Assembly (NCBI RefSeq): GCF_026342355.1
Contig: NZ_JAPEMV010000008.1
Span: 62,001-126,000 of the forward strand
Source: Streptomyces sp. NBC_00249
GTDB taxonomy: Bacteria > Actinomycetota > Actinomycetes > Streptomycetales > Streptomycetaceae
Direction: 5' to 3'
Length of the DNA: 64,000 nucleotides
Position numbers and translations under genes: made by a program. This document shows positions 6,989 through 16,498 of this stretch, piece by piece. The notes under the pieces are model-generated. The model was not told the origin of the DNA, ran no database searches, and saw only the letters and a program-made list of their open reading frames with translations. How positions within the stretch are numbered: position 1 is the stretch's first letter; the number at the start of each line of letters is the position of its first letter.

Positions 6989-8428
6989 ATGGGGATAGTC
7001 GCCGGGCTGGACAGCTCTTCCACCTTCACTCGCATCGTCGTCTGTGACGCGGACACGGGCGCCGTGCTGCGCCAGGGCTACGCGCCCCATCCGCAGCCGG
7101 CCGGTGAACCCGTCCCCCACGAGACCGATCCACAGGGCTGGCTGCTCTCCCTCGGCGAAGCCGCCGGCGGCGGGCTGCTGGAGGGCGTCCAGGCCATCGG
7201 CGTCTCCGGGCAGCAGCACGGCCTGCTGCCGCTGGACACGCAGGGCGCCCTGGTCCGGCCCGCCCTGGTCGGCAACGACAAGCGCGGCCAGGTCGCCGCG
7301 GCCGACCTGATCGAGGCCCTCGGCGGCCGGGAGGCCTGGGTCGCGGCCGTGGGCTCCGTCCCGCACGCCGCCCAGCCGGTCGCGAAGCTCGCCTGGCTGG
7401 CCCGTACCGAGCCCGAGGCCGCGCGCCGGGTCGCGGTGGTGATGTCCCCGCACGACTGGCTCGTCTGGCAGTTGCTCGGCCGCCCCGCCCGCCGCACCAC
7501 CGACCGGGCCGGTGCCTCCGGGACCGGGTTCTGGTCGGCGGCCACCGGTTCCTGGCGCCCCGACCTGGTCGAGCTGGCGCTCGGGCACCAGGCGCTGCTG
7601 CCCGAGGTGCTCGGCCCCTGCGACGCCGCCGGGATGACCCCCGAGGGGCTGCTGATCTCCGCCGGGACCGGCGAGACCATGGCCGCCGCGCTCGGGCTGG
7701 GCCTGGGTCCGGGGGACGCGGTGGTCTCGCTGGGCGCCTCCGGCTCGGTGATGGCCGTGCACCACGAGGCCGTACAGGAGCCGGGCGGCCTGGTCACCTC
7801 GCTCGCCGACGCCGGCGGCATGCACCTGCCGGTGGTGAACACCTCCAACGCCGTACGGGCCCTGCGCGGCACCGCCGAGCTGCTGGGCACCGACTTGGAG
7901 GGGCTGAGCGCGCTCGCGCTGAAGTCGACGCCGGGCGCGCACGGCCTCGTACTCCTGCCGTACCTGGAGGGTGAGCGGACCCCGAACCTGCCGCACACCG
8001 CCGGGACCCTGTCCGGGCTGCGCCGGGACTCGATGAAGCCCGAGCACCTGGCGCGGGCCGCGTTCGAGGGCATGCTGTGCGGGCTCGTCGACGCCCTGGA
8101 CGTGCTGCGGCACCGGGGGGTGCCGATCCGCCGGGTGTTCCTGCTGGGCGCGGCGGCCGAGCTGCCCGCCGTACAGGCCGCCGCCCCCGGGCTGTTCGGC
8201 ACGCAGGTCGTCGTACCGGCGCCGGCGGACTACGCGGCGCTGGGCGCGGCCCGTCAGGCGGCGTGGGCGCTCGGGGTGCAGCAGGGCACGCTGGCCCCGC
8301 ACACCCCGCCGGTGTGGTCCGCCCCAGCGGCGCAGGTGTTCGAGCCGGGCGAGGAGTTCGCGGCGTGGCAGGCGGTGCGCCAGCAGTACGTCACGACCCG
8401 GGAGCAGCTGCACCCCGGCGCGTTCTAG
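6989..8428 (+). CDS. FGGY-family carbohydrate kinase
   Basis: 479 residues. GLDSSSTFTRIVV at the N-terminus is the phosphate-1 motif, VSGQQHGLL matches the xylulokinase-type substrate loop, and the C-terminal half has LGASGSVMAV and FLLGAAAELPAV of the ATPase fold. It should phosphorylate a sugar or polyol in the cytosol with ATP; xylulokinase is the closest type, but the substrate cannot be fixed. No sugar transporter or isomerase is adjacent. The start is set by the conserved GLDSSST motif at the extreme N-terminus and by the hexamer CAGAAT 7 nt upstream. Confidence 0.82.
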   Translation: MGIVAGLDSSSTFTRIVVCDADTGAVLRQGYAPHPQPAGEPVPHETDPQGWLLSLGEAAGGGLLEGVQAIGVSGQQHGLLPLDTQGALVRPALVGNDKRGQVAAADLIEALGGREAWVAAVGSVPHAAQPVAKLAWLARTEPEAARRVAVVMSPHDWLVWQLLGRPARRTTDRAGASGTGFWSAATGSWRPDLVELALGHQALLPEVLGPCDAAGMTPEGLLISAGTGETMAAALGLGLGPGDAVVSLGASGSVMAVHHEAVQEPGGLVTSLADAGGMHLPVVNTSNAVRALRGTAELLGTDLEGLSALALKSTPGAHGLVLLPYLEGERTPNLPHTAGTLSGLRRDSMKPEHLARAAFEGMLCGLVDALDVLRHRGVPIRRVFLLGAAAELPAVQAAAPGLFGTQVVVPAPADYAALGAARQAAWALGVQQGTLAPHTPPVWSAPAAQVFEPGEEFAAWQAVRQQYVTTREQLHPGAF

Positions 8429-8576
8429 CCCGCGCGCTCCGGCGAGGCGGGGTCCAGGGCTTCCGTCCGGCGGTCTACTCCTTTTGACCGGCCTTTGCGA
8501 AAAGCGGTGGGAGCGGGCCCCCCGATTGGCACAAGATGGACTGAACCCCCTCGATCATGCCGACCGGAGCCTGCGC

Positions 8577-10310
8577 GTGCTCATACGACTTCTGCGGACG
8601 TACCTGCGTCCGTACCGGAAACCGATCGCCGTGCTGGTGCTGCTGCAACTGCTGCAGACCAGTGCGAGCCTCTACCTGCCCACCCTCAACGCGGACATCA
8701 TCGACAAGGGTGTCGTCAACGGCGACACCGGCTACATCCTGCGCTTCGGCGCCCTGATGCTCGGCGTCTCGCTCGTCCAGCTCGTCTGCAACGTCGGCGC
8801 CGTCTACTACGGCGCCCACACCGCCGCGGCGCTCGGCCGGGACGTCCGCGCCGCCGTCTTCGACCGGGTGCAGAGCTTCTCCGCCAGGGAGCTCGGCCAG
8901 TTCGGCGCCCCCTCCCTGATCACCCGGACGACCAACGACGTCCAGCAGGTCCAGATGCTGACGCTGATGACCTTCACGATGATGGTCTCGGCGCCGATCA
9001 TGTGCGTCGGCGGCATCGCCATGGCGCTCTCCCTCGACGTGAAGCTGTCGGGCGTGCTGCTCGCGGTGGTGCCGGTGCTGGGCCTCGCGGTCGGCGCGAT
9101 CGTGTTCAGGACGCGGCCGCTGTTCCGGCTGATGCAGGAGCGCCTGGACATCGTCAACCGGGTGCTGCGCGAGCAGATCACCGGCAACCGGGTGATCCGC
9201 GCCTTCGTCCGCGACGGCTACGAGAAGGAACGCTTCCGCGGGGCGAACTCCGAACTGACCGCCGTCTCACTGGCCTCGGGCAAGCTGCTGGCGCTGATGT
9301 TCCCCGTCGTCATCGTGGTCGTGAACATCTCCAGCGTGGCCGTCATCTGGTTCGGCGCGATGCGCGTCGACAGCGGCGACATGGAGATCGGCCAGCTGAC
9401 GGCCTTCCTCGCCTACCTGATGCAGATCGTCATGTCCGTGATGATGGCCACCTTCATGTTCATGATGGTGCCGCGCGCCGAGGTCTGCGCGGAGCGCATC
9501 CAGGAGGTCCTGGACACCGAGTCCAGCGTGGTCCCGCCCGCCGACCCGGTCCGCGAGCTCGTGCGCACCGGACAGCTGGAGCTGCGCGGCGCCGACTTCC
9601 GCTACCCGGGCGCCGAGGCGCCGGTGCTGCGCGGGGTGGACCTGGTGGCCCGCCCCGGCGAGACCACCGCGGTGATCGGCTCCACCGGCAGCGGCAAGTC
9701 CACGCTGCTCGGCCTCGTACCCCGGCTGTTCGACGCGACGGGCGGCCATGTGCTGGTCGACGGGGAGGACGTGCGCCGGCTCGACCCGGAGCTGCTGGCC
9801 AGGACGGTCGGCATGGTCCCGCAGAAGCCGTACCTGTTCTCCGGGACCGTCGCCTCCAACCTCCGCTACGGGCGCCCCGACGCCAGTGACGAGGAGCTGT
9901 GGCACGCCCTGGAGGTGGCGCAGGCCAAGGAGTTCGTCTCGGCGCTGGAGGGCGGACTCGACGCGCCCGTCACCCAGGGCGGTACGAACGTCTCCGGCGG
10001 CCAGCGCCAGCGCCTCGCGATCGCCCGCACCCTCGTGCAGCGGCCGGAGATCTACCTCTTCGACGACTCCTTCTCCGCCCTGGACTACGCGACGGACGCG
10101 GCGCTGCGCGCGGCGCTCGCCCGCGAGACCGAGGACGCGACGGTGGTGATCGTGGCCCAGCGGGTGTCCACGATCCGTGACGCCGACCGGATCATCGTGC
10201 TCGACGAGGGTCAGGTCGTGGGCGAGGGACGCCACCACGAGCTGATGGCCGGCAACGAGACCTATCGGGAGATCGTGCTCTCCCAGCTGACGGAGGCGGA
10301 GGCCGCATGA
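8577..10310 (+). CDS. ABC exporter half-transporter 1, degenerate ATP site
   Basis: 577 residues from GTG 8577 (GGAG 7 nt upstream); the frame is open from 8484 but the added residues look non-conserved. An N-terminal type I exporter membrane domain is followed by an ATPase domain: Walker A GSTGSGKST near residue 368, signature VSGGQ near 472. The Walker B end reads FDD where a catalytic Glu is usual, and the switch loop reads AQRVST with Gln in place of His. The stop overlaps the next start (ATGA), so the two halves are translationally coupled and form a heterodimer. Likely a lipid or drug exporter; the substrate is unknown. Confidence 0.88.
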   Translation: MLIRLLRTYLRPYRKPIAVLVLLQLLQTSASLYLPTLNADIIDKGVVNGDTGYILRFGALMLGVSLVQLVCNVGAVYYGAHTAAALGRDVRAAVFDRVQSFSARELGQFGAPSLITRTTNDVQQVQMLTLMTFTMMVSAPIMCVGGIAMALSLDVKLSGVLLAVVPVLGLAVGAIVFRTRPLFRLMQERLDIVNRVLREQITGNRVIRAFVRDGYEKERFRGANSELTAVSLASGKLLALMFPVVIVVVNISSVAVIWFGAMRVDSGDMEIGQLTAFLAYLMQIVMSVMMATFMFMMVPRAEVCAERIQEVLDTESSVVPPADPVRELVRTGQLELRGADFRYPGAEAPVLRGVDLVARPGETTAVIGSTGSGKSTLLGLVPRLFDATGGHVLVDGEDVRRLDPELLARTVGMVPQKPYLFSGTVASNLRYGRPDASDEELWHALEVAQAKEFVSALEGGLDAPVTQGGTNVSGGQRQRLAIARTLVQRPEIYLFDDSFSALDYATDAALRAALARETEDATVVIVAQRVSTIRDADRIIVLDEGQVVGEGRHHELMAGNETYREIVLSQLTEAEAA

Positions 10311-12229
10311 GCGGGCCCGGAGGACGGATGATGACGGGGCCGGCCCAGCGGTCCATGGACTTCAAGGGATCGGGCAAGCGGCTGCTGGGACAGCTGGCCC
10401 AGGACCGCGCCAAGCTGTGGGGCATGATCGCGGCCGTGGTCGGCAGCGTGGGCTGCGCGGTCGTCGGCCCGAAGATCCTGGGCGAGGCCACCGACCTGGT
10501 GTTCGCGGGGATCGTCGGACGGCAGATGCCGGCGGGCCTGACCAAGCAGCAGGCGCTGGACGGGCTGCGGGCCAGGGGCGAGGGCGGGATGGCGGACATG
10601 CTGTCCGGCACCGACTTCACCCCGGGCGAGGGCATCGACTTCGGCGCCGTCGGCGTCGTGGCGCTCTGGGCGCTGGTGGTGTTCACGCTGGCGGGCCTGC
10701 TGATGCTGGTCGCGACGAGGCTGTCGAACCACGTCATGAACGGCACCGTGTACCGGATGCGCGAGGAGCTCCAGGCGAAGCTGTCGCGGCTGCCGCTGTC
10801 GTACTTCGACCAGCAGAAGCGCGGCGAGGTGCTGAGCCGGGCGACGAACGACATCGACAACATCGGCCAGACGATCCAGCAGACGATGGGGCAGCTGATC
10901 AACTCGCTGCTGACGATCGTCGGCGTGCTGGTGATGATGTTCTGGATCTCGCCGCTGCTGGCGCTGGTCGCGCTGGTGACCGTACCGGTCTCGATCGTCG
11001 TCGCGGCGAAGATCGGCAAGAAGTCCCAGCCGCAGTTCGTGGAGCAGTGGAAGACCACGGGCGCGCTCAACGCCCACATCGAGGAGATGTACTCCGGCCA
11101 CACGCTGGTGAAGGTCTTCGGGCGGCAGAAGGAGTCGGCGGCGCTGTTCGCCGAGCAGAACGAGGCGCTCTTCCGGGCCTCCTTCAAGGCGCAGCTGGTC
11201 AGCGGGATCATGCAGCCGGTGATGTTCTTCATCTCGAACATCAACTACGTGCTGATCGCGGTGGTCGGCGGTCTGCGGGTGGCCTCGGGCACCCTGTCGA
11301 TCGGTGACGTGCAGGCCTTCATCCAGTACTCGCGCCAGTTCTCGATGCCGCTGACCCAGGTGGCGTCGATGGCGAACCTGGTGCAGTCCGGTGTCGCCTC
11401 GGCGGAGCGGGTGTACGAGCTGCTGGACGCCGAGGAGCAGGAGCCGGACGTGGCGGTGGCGGAGCGTCCCGAGGAGCTGCGCGGCCAGGTCACGCTCGAC
11501 AAGGTGGCCTTCCGGTACGAGCCGGACAAGCCGCTGATCGAGAACCTCTCGCTGGACGTGCAGCCGGGGCAGACGGTCGCGATCGTCGGCCCGACGGGCG
11601 CCGGCAAGACCACGCTGGTCAATCTGCTGATGCGGTTCTACGAGGTCACGGGCGGGGAGATCGCCCTCGACGGCGTGGACATCGCGAAGATGACCCGCGA
11701 GGAGCTGCGCGGCGGGATCGGCATGGTCCTCCAGGACACCTGGCTGTTCGGCGGCACCATCGCGGAGAACATCGCCTACGGCGCCTCGCGCGAGGTGACG
11801 CGCGCCGAGATCGAGGAGGCCGCGCGGGCGGCGCACGCGGACCGTTTCGTCCGCACCCTGCCGGACGGCTACGACACGGTGCTGGACGACGAGGGCGCGG
11901 GTGTCAGCGCGGGCGAGAAGCAGCTGATCACCATCGCGCGGGCGTTCCTCTCGGATCCGGTGATCCTGGTCCTCGACGAGGCGACCAGCTCGGTCGACAC
12001 CCGTACCGAGGTGCTGATCCAGAAGGCGATGGCGCGCCTGGCGCACGGCCGTACGTCCTTCGTGATCGCGCACCGGCTCTCCACGATCCGGGACGCGGAC
12101 GTGATCCTGGTGATGGAGAGCGGCTCGATCGTGGAGCAGGGCACGCACGAGGAGCTGCTGTCCTCGGGCGGCGCGTACGCGCGGCTGTACGCGGCGCAGT
12201 TCGCGCAGGCGGTGGCCGAGGTCGACTGA
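10307..12229 (+). CDS. ABC exporter half-transporter 2, catalytic half
   Basis: 640 residues, start overlapping the previous stop by 4 nt. The membrane domain is longer than usual because of an insert of about 60 residues (near residues 60-110, MPAGLTKQQALDGLRARGEG...) between the first helices. Walker A GPTGAGKTT is near residue 427, Walker B VLDEATS near 553 has the catalytic Glu, and the switch loop AHRLST has its His. The signature is VSAGE instead of LSGGQ. That altered signature would face the altered Walker B of partner 1, so one of the two ATP sites is degenerate and the other canonical, as in known heterodimeric exporters. Confidence 0.88.
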   Translation: MSGPGGRMMTGPAQRSMDFKGSGKRLLGQLAQDRAKLWGMIAAVVGSVGCAVVGPKILGEATDLVFAGIVGRQMPAGLTKQQALDGLRARGEGGMADMLSGTDFTPGEGIDFGAVGVVALWALVVFTLAGLLMLVATRLSNHVMNGTVYRMREELQAKLSRLPLSYFDQQKRGEVLSRATNDIDNIGQTIQQTMGQLINSLLTIVGVLVMMFWISPLLALVALVTVPVSIVVAAKIGKKSQPQFVEQWKTTGALNAHIEEMYSGHTLVKVFGRQKESAALFAEQNEALFRASFKAQLVSGIMQPVMFFISNINYVLIAVVGGLRVASGTLSIGDVQAFIQYSRQFSMPLTQVASMANLVQSGVASAERVYELLDAEEQEPDVAVAERPEELRGQVTLDKVAFRYEPDKPLIENLSLDVQPGQTVAIVGPTGAGKTTLVNLLMRFYEVTGGEIALDGVDIAKMTREELRGGIGMVLQDTWLFGGTIAENIAYGASREVTRAEIEEAARAAHADRFVRTLPDGYDTVLDDEGAGVSAGEKQLITIARAFLSDPVILVLDEATSSVDTRTEVLIQKAMARLAHGRTSFVIAHRLSTIRDADVILVMESGSIVEQGTHEELLSSGGAYARLYAAQFAQAVAEVD

Positions 12230-12252
12230 CGCCGGCCGGGGCCGGACGGGGT

Positions 12253-12276
12253 GGGGGCGTCCTTCGGGGCGCCCCC
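12253..12276. terminator. Bidirectional terminator with TTCG tetraloop
   Basis: Arms GGGGGCGTCC (12253-12262) and GGGCGCCCCC (12267-12276) close a TTCG loop with one G-T pair. It sits between the convergent ABC exporter and sigma-factor genes and can serve both. Confidence 0.75.
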
Positions 12277-12305
12277 TGCCCGTTCCCGGCCTCGCCGCCG
12301 CGGTC

Positions 12306-13433
12306 TCAGTCCAGGTAGCCGCGCAGCTGGTCGGCGAAGGCGTGGTCGCGCAGCTTGTTGAGGGTCTTGGACTCGATCTGGCGGATCCGCTCGCGGGTCA
12401 CGCCGAAGATCCGGCCGATCTCCTCCAGGGTGCGGGGCCGCCCGTCGGCGAGGCCGTAGCGCAGCTGGACGACCTTGCGCTCGCGCTCCCCGAGGGTGGA
12501 GAGGACGGCTTCGAGGTGCTCGCGGAGCAGGAAGAACGCGGCGGACTCGACGGGTGAGGCGGCGTCGCCGTCCTCGATGAGGTCGCCGAGGGCCACGTCG
12601 TCCTCCTCGCCGACCGGTGCGTGCAGGGAGACCGGCTCCTGCGCGAGGCGGAGCACCTCCAGCACCCGCTCGGGGGTCAGTTCCAGGTGGACGGCGACCT
12701 CTTCGGCGGTGGGCTCGTAGCCGCGTTCCTGGAGCATGCGGCGCTGGACGCGCACGACGCGGTTGATCAGTTCGACGACGTGGACGGGGACGCGGATGGT
12801 GCGGGCCTGGTCGGCCAGCGCCCGTGACATCGCCTGGCGGATCCACCAGGTGGCGTACGTGGAGAACTTGTAGCCGCGGGCGTAGTCGAACTTCTCGACG
12901 GCCCGGATGAGTCCGAGGTTCCCCTCCTGGACCAGGTCGAGCATGGTGAGGCCGCGGCCCACGTAGCGCTTCGCGACGGAGACGACGAGCCGCAGGTTCG
13001 ACTCGATGAGCCGCCGCTTGGCCATCCGGCCCATGACGACGAGCTTGTCGAGGTCGAGGGCGAGGCGGGAGTCGAGGTCGGTGGCGCCGGCGAGCTTCTC
13101 CTCGGCGAAGAGTCCCGCTTCCACGCGGCGCGCGAGGTCGACCTCCTCGGCGGCGGTGAGCAGCGGGATCCTGCCTATCTCGCGCAGGTACTGGCGGAAC
13201 AGATCGGCGGAGGGGCCTGCTCCGCCGGTCGTGTCCCGGGCGCGGGCGCGGGGCGCGGGGACCTTCTCGATCAGTTCGAGGACCTCGGGCTCTTCGGGCC
13301 CGGCCTCGACCGCCGGCTCGTCTGCGGCTTCGTCCACGGCCTCGACCACCGCTTCGACCTCGGGGATTGCGACGGCGGCGGGCCCGTCGTCGGCGGGGCG
13401 GCTCACGTTCACGGTCAGGGTCTGGGTCTGCAC
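12306..13433 (-). CDS. hrdA: RNA polymerase principal-type sigma factor HrdA
   Basis: 375 residues from GTG 13433, with GGAGG 8 nt upstream. After an acidic, Ala/Val/Glu-rich N-terminus (about residues 12-60) come region 1.2 (DLFRQYLREIGRIPLL), region 2 (RLVVSVAKRYVGRGL, YKFSTYATWWIRQA), region 3 and region 4 (TLEEIGRIFGVTRERIRQIE), so it is a sigma-70 group 1/2 factor. The length and the company of the two ABC genes, dgt and dnaG fit HrdA of Streptomyces, a dispensable paralogue of HrdB. The symbol rests on length and synteny; HrdC or HrdD are less likely. It is divergent from the gene at 13572. Confidence 0.85.
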   Translation of the reverse strand: MQTQTLTVNVSRPADDGPAAVAIPEVEAVVEAVDEAADEPAVEAGPEEPEVLELIEKVPAPRARARDTTGGAGPSADLFRQYLREIGRIPLLTAAEEVDLARRVEAGLFAEEKLAGATDLDSRLALDLDKLVVMGRMAKRRLIESNLRLVVSVAKRYVGRGLTMLDLVQEGNLGLIRAVEKFDYARGYKFSTYATWWIRQAMSRALADQARTIRVPVHVVELINRVVRVQRRMLQERGYEPTAEEVAVHLELTPERVLEVLRLAQEPVSLHAPVGEEDDVALGDLIEDGDAASPVESAAFFLLREHLEAVLSTLGERERKVVQLRYGLADGRPRTLEEIGRIFGVTRERIRQIESKTLNKLRDHAFADQLRGYLD

Positions 13434-13571
13434 GGGGGCGACCTCCAGGGCTCCGAGGACGGGGGCACCGCACCTCAGTGTGGGGTACGACACATCGCCG
13501 CCACGAGGGGTGTGCGAGCACTTTCTGAGTCCGGTGCGTGACCGGATGGTTACCCCCCGGCGGGAACCCCG

Positions 13572-14231
13572 ATGCGGATCGGACGCATGTCCGAGATGAT
13601 CGACGTCATGTCTTCGCACGGAACCTACGAAACCCATGTGACGGTCCGCTGCCCGGACGCGGAGGAGCTGGCACGGCTGGAATCCTGGGCCGGAGCAAGG
13701 GAGTTGAAGGTCACCCACATCCTGCTGGCGCGGGGCCGGACGGTCTCGCAGACGATGCTGACCCTGCCGGACCGCACGGGGCACGAGCGGCTGGTGCCGC
13801 AGCTGCGGGCGGCGGGGTTCGACCCGGTCCGGGTCAGGGTCGAGACGGTCCCGTGGACCACGGAGGCGCCGGGTCCGGGCGGCGGCTACTACCAGCACCA
13901 CCTGAAGCTGTCGCTGCCGCCCGCGTACGACCAGGGCGCCCTGGAGGCCCTGGTGGTCCCGCACCGGGCGCACCTGTCGTGGAACGCCCGGCGCGTCCAG
14001 CCGGGTTCGGGGGGCCGCCACGAACGCTTCGTCACGCAGCGCTGCCGGGGGACGGCCTCGCGGGCGACGGCCGCCTGCGACACGCTGATCGCGGAGCTGG
14101 TGGAGTCGGGGTACGAGATCGTCTCGGAGGAGCGGGAGTTCGTGCTGTACGACAGCGACGTCTCGGTGGACGACGGATGGATCGAGGGCTGGACCGAGGG
14201 CTGGACCGAGGAGGGGCCGTCCGCCGGTTAG
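13572..14231 (+). CDS. Conserved hypothetical protein
   Basis: 219 residues from the ATG at 13572; in-frame ATGs at 13587, 13596 and 13608 are alternatives, and 13608 (MSSHGTYETHVTVRC) begins the well-folded part. No Shine-Dalgarno decides the start. The N-terminal half alternates strands and helices (THVTVRCPDAEELARLESWA), the middle has YYQHHLKLSLP and WNARRVQPG, and the end is an acidic tail with a repeated GWTEGWTE. I see no catalytic motif or membrane segment and do not recognise a functional family. It is divergent from hrdA and convergent with the nitrate reductase gene. Confidence 0.75.
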   Translation: MRIGRMSEMIDVMSSHGTYETHVTVRCPDAEELARLESWAGARELKVTHILLARGRTVSQTMLTLPDRTGHERLVPQLRAAGFDPVRVRVETVPWTTEAPGPGGGYYQHHLKLSLPPAYDQGALEALVVPHRAHLSWNARRVQPGSGGRHERFVTQRCRGTASRATAACDTLIAELVESGYEIVSEEREFVLYDSDVSVDDGWIEGWTEGWTEEGPSAG

Positions 14232-14274
14232 GCCGTCCCGTCCAGGAGAGGGTCCCGGGGGTTTGGGGGACCCG

Positions 14275-16356
14275 TTACGCGGGCTCCACGCGGACCGCGC
14301 ACACCTTGAACTCCGGCATCCGGGAGACGGGGTCCAGGGCGGGGTTGGTGAGGGTGTTGGCGCGGCCCTCCCCCGCCCAGTGGAACGGCATGAAGACGGT
14401 GTCCACGCGGATGGTGTCGGTGATCCGGGCCGGTGCCACCGCGCGGCCCCGGCGGGAGGTGACGGCCAGCGGGGCCCCGTCGGCCACCCCGAGGCGGGCG
14501 GCGAGGCGCGGGTGGAGCTCCACGAAGGGGCCGGGGGCGGCGGCGTTGAGCTCGGCGACCCGGCGGGTCTGGGCGCCGGACTGGTACTGGGCGACGACCC
14601 GGCCGGTGGTGAGCAGCAGCGGGTACTCGGCGTCGGGGCTCTCGGCGGCCTCGCGGTGGGAGACGGGGACGAAGCGGGCCCGGCCGTCGTCGGTGGCGAA
14701 GCGGTCCAGGAAGAGCCGGGGCGTGCCCGGGGAGTCCGGGGGGCAGGGCCAGAAGACGCCCTGTTCGGCTTCGATGCGGGCGTAGGAGATGCCGGAGTAG
14801 TCGGCGGGGCCGCCCTCGGAGGCGCGGCGGAGCTCCTCGAAGACCTCCTCGGGGTCGGTGGGGAAGCCCTTCTCCACGCCGAGGCGGGCGGCGAGGCCGT
14901 GCAGCACCTCCAGGTCGCTGCGGACGCCGGACGGCGGGGTGAGGGCGCGCCGGCGAAGCAGGACGCGGCCCTCCAGGTTGGTGGTGGTGCCGGTCTCCTC
15001 CGCCCACTGGGTGACGGGCAGGACCACGTCGGCGAGGGCGGCGGTCTCGGAGAGGACGACGTCGGCGACGGCCAGGAAGTCCAGGGAGCGGATGCGTTCC
15101 TCGACGTGGGCGGCGCGGGGCGCGGAGACGACGGGGTTGGAGCCCATCAGGAGCAGGGCCCGGACGTCGGTGCCGAGGGCGTCGAGGAGTTCGTAGGCGC
15201 TGCGGCCGGGGCCGGGCAGGCTCTGCGGGTCGATGCCCCAGACCCCGGCCACGTGGGCGCGGGCGGCCGGGTCGGTGAGCTTGCGGTAGCCGGGGAGCTG
15301 GTCGGCCTTCTGGCCGTGTTCGCGGCCGCCCTGGCCGTTGCCCTGGCCGGTGAGGCAGCCGTAGCCGGACAGCGGGCGGCCGGCCCGGCCGGTGGCGAGG
15401 CAGAGGTTGATCCAGGCGCCGACGGTGTCGGTGCCCTTCGACTGCTGTTCGGGGCCGCGTGCGGTGAGGACCATGGCGGACTCGGGCGCGCAGAACATCC
15501 GCGCCGCCTCGCGGAGCCTGGGCACGGGGACGCCCGTGATCCGCTCCACCAGCTCGGGCCAGTGGGCCATCGCGGCGGCGCGGGCCTGCGCCCAGCCGGT
15601 GGTGCGGGCGGCGATGAACTCCTCGTCGGTGCGGCCCTCGGCGACCACCAGGTGCAGCAGGCCGAGGGCCAGGGCGAGGTCGGTGCCGGGGCGGGGGGCG
15701 AGGTGGAGGTCGGCCTGCTCGGCGGTGCGGGTGCGGCGGGGGTCGACGACGATCAGGGTGCCGCCGTTCGCCTTGAGCTCGGTGAGGTAGCGCAGGAAGG
15801 GCGGCATGGTCTCGGCCGGGTTGGAACCGACGAGGATCACGCAGCCGGTGCGCGGGATGTCCTCCAGCGGGAAGGGCAGGCCGCGGTCGAGGCCGAAGGC
15901 CCGCTGGTGGGCGGCTGCGGCCGAGGACATGCAGAAGCGGCCGTTGTAGTCGATCTGGGAGGTCCGCAGGGCGACGCGGGCGAACTTGCCGAGCGCGTAC
16001 GCCTTCTCGTTGGTCAGCCCGCCGCCGCCGAACACTCCGACGGCGTCCGGCCCGTGGGCGCGGCCCGTGCGGGCGAGGCCCTCGGCGACGGCGTCGAGGG
16101 CCTCCTCCCAGGTGGCCGGTACGAGGGGCCCGCCGGCGTGGGTGCGGACGAGCGGCCCGGTCAGGCGCACCCGGGAGGAGAGCACGGCGGGGGCGGTGCG
16201 GCCCTTTCCGCAGAGCGCGCCCAGGTTGACGGGGAAGTCGGCCCGCTCCTCGACGGTGACGCCGGCGCCGTCCGGGGTGCGGCGCAGGTTCATTCCGCAC
16301 TGCAGCGCGCAGTACGGGCAGTGCGTGGCGGTGGCGGCGTCGTCCCGGTTGCTCAT
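14275..16356 (-). CDS. nasA: Assimilatory nitrate reductase catalytic subunit
   Basis: 693 residues. The N-terminal cysteine set CPYCALQC ... LCGKG holds a [4Fe-4S] cluster, and the rest is a molybdopterin oxidoreductase (GGGGLTNEKAYALGKF, LVGSNPAETMP, VVDPRRTRTAEQADLHL) with a C-terminal molydopterin-binding domain (PLLLTTGRVVAQYQSG). It reduces nitrate to nitrite in the cytosol; no Tat signal is present, which fits an assimilatory enzyme rather than formate dehydrogenase. Nitrite reductase genes lie 14 kb away and a siroheme chelatase lies 2 kb away. A phased GlnR-like box (16380-16406) stands 24 nt before the start codon. The symbol follows Streptomyces use. Confidence 0.85.
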   Translation of the reverse strand: MSNRDDAATATHCPYCALQCGMNLRRTPDGAGVTVEERADFPVNLGALCGKGRTAPAVLSSRVRLTGPLVRTHAGGPLVPATWEEALDAVAEGLARTGRAHGPDAVGVFGGGGLTNEKAYALGKFARVALRTSQIDYNGRFCMSSAAAAHQRAFGLDRGLPFPLEDIPRTGCVILVGSNPAETMPPFLRYLTELKANGGTLIVVDPRRTRTAEQADLHLAPRPGTDLALALGLLHLVVAEGRTDEEFIAARTTGWAQARAAAMAHWPELVERITGVPVPRLREAARMFCAPESAMVLTARGPEQQSKGTDTVGAWINLCLATGRAGRPLSGYGCLTGQGNGQGGREHGQKADQLPGYRKLTDPAARAHVAGVWGIDPQSLPGPGRSAYELLDALGTDVRALLLMGSNPVVSAPRAAHVEERIRSLDFLAVADVVLSETAALADVVLPVTQWAEETGTTTNLEGRVLLRRRALTPPSGVRSDLEVLHGLAARLGVEKGFPTDPEEVFEELRRASEGGPADYSGISYARIEAEQGVFWPCPPDSPGTPRLFLDRFATDDGRARFVPVSHREAAESPDAEYPLLLTTGRVVAQYQSGAQTRRVAELNAAAPGPFVELHPRLAARLGVADGAPLAVTSRRGRAVAPARITDTIRVDTVFMPFHWAGEGRANTLTNPALDPVSRMPEFKVCAVRVEPA

Positions 16357-16379
16357 ACGGGCCAGCCTGCTCCCGGGGT

Positions 16380-16406
16380 GTTACACGGGCCGCCCGACCG
16401 CGTTAC
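16380..16406 (-). promoter_or_regulatory. GlnR-like box upstream of nasA
   Basis: On the minus strand two GTAAC a-sites (16402-16406 and 16380-16384) are exactly 22 bp apart, with a weak b-site (GGGCG) phased at 11 bp between them and GGAGC one step further. This follows the known gTnAC-n6-GaAAC-n6 GlnR pattern of actinomycetes, with good a-sites and poor b-sites. A CAGGCT hexamer at 16364-16369, 7 nt before the ATG, could be the -10. Confidence 0.55.
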
Positions 16407-16498
16407 GTCCGCGCATGCTCCCCCTCAGCGCCCCCGCCCCCGGCCGGTGAGGCCCCGTCCGCCCGGCCACCATCCGCGTCAGCGCCCGGCGGGCTCCG

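Noticed and set aside
13450..14021. N-terminal extension of the sigma factor up to 14021
   Set aside because: The extra codons are antisense to the hypothetical gene at 13572; GTG 13433 has a well-placed GGAGG.
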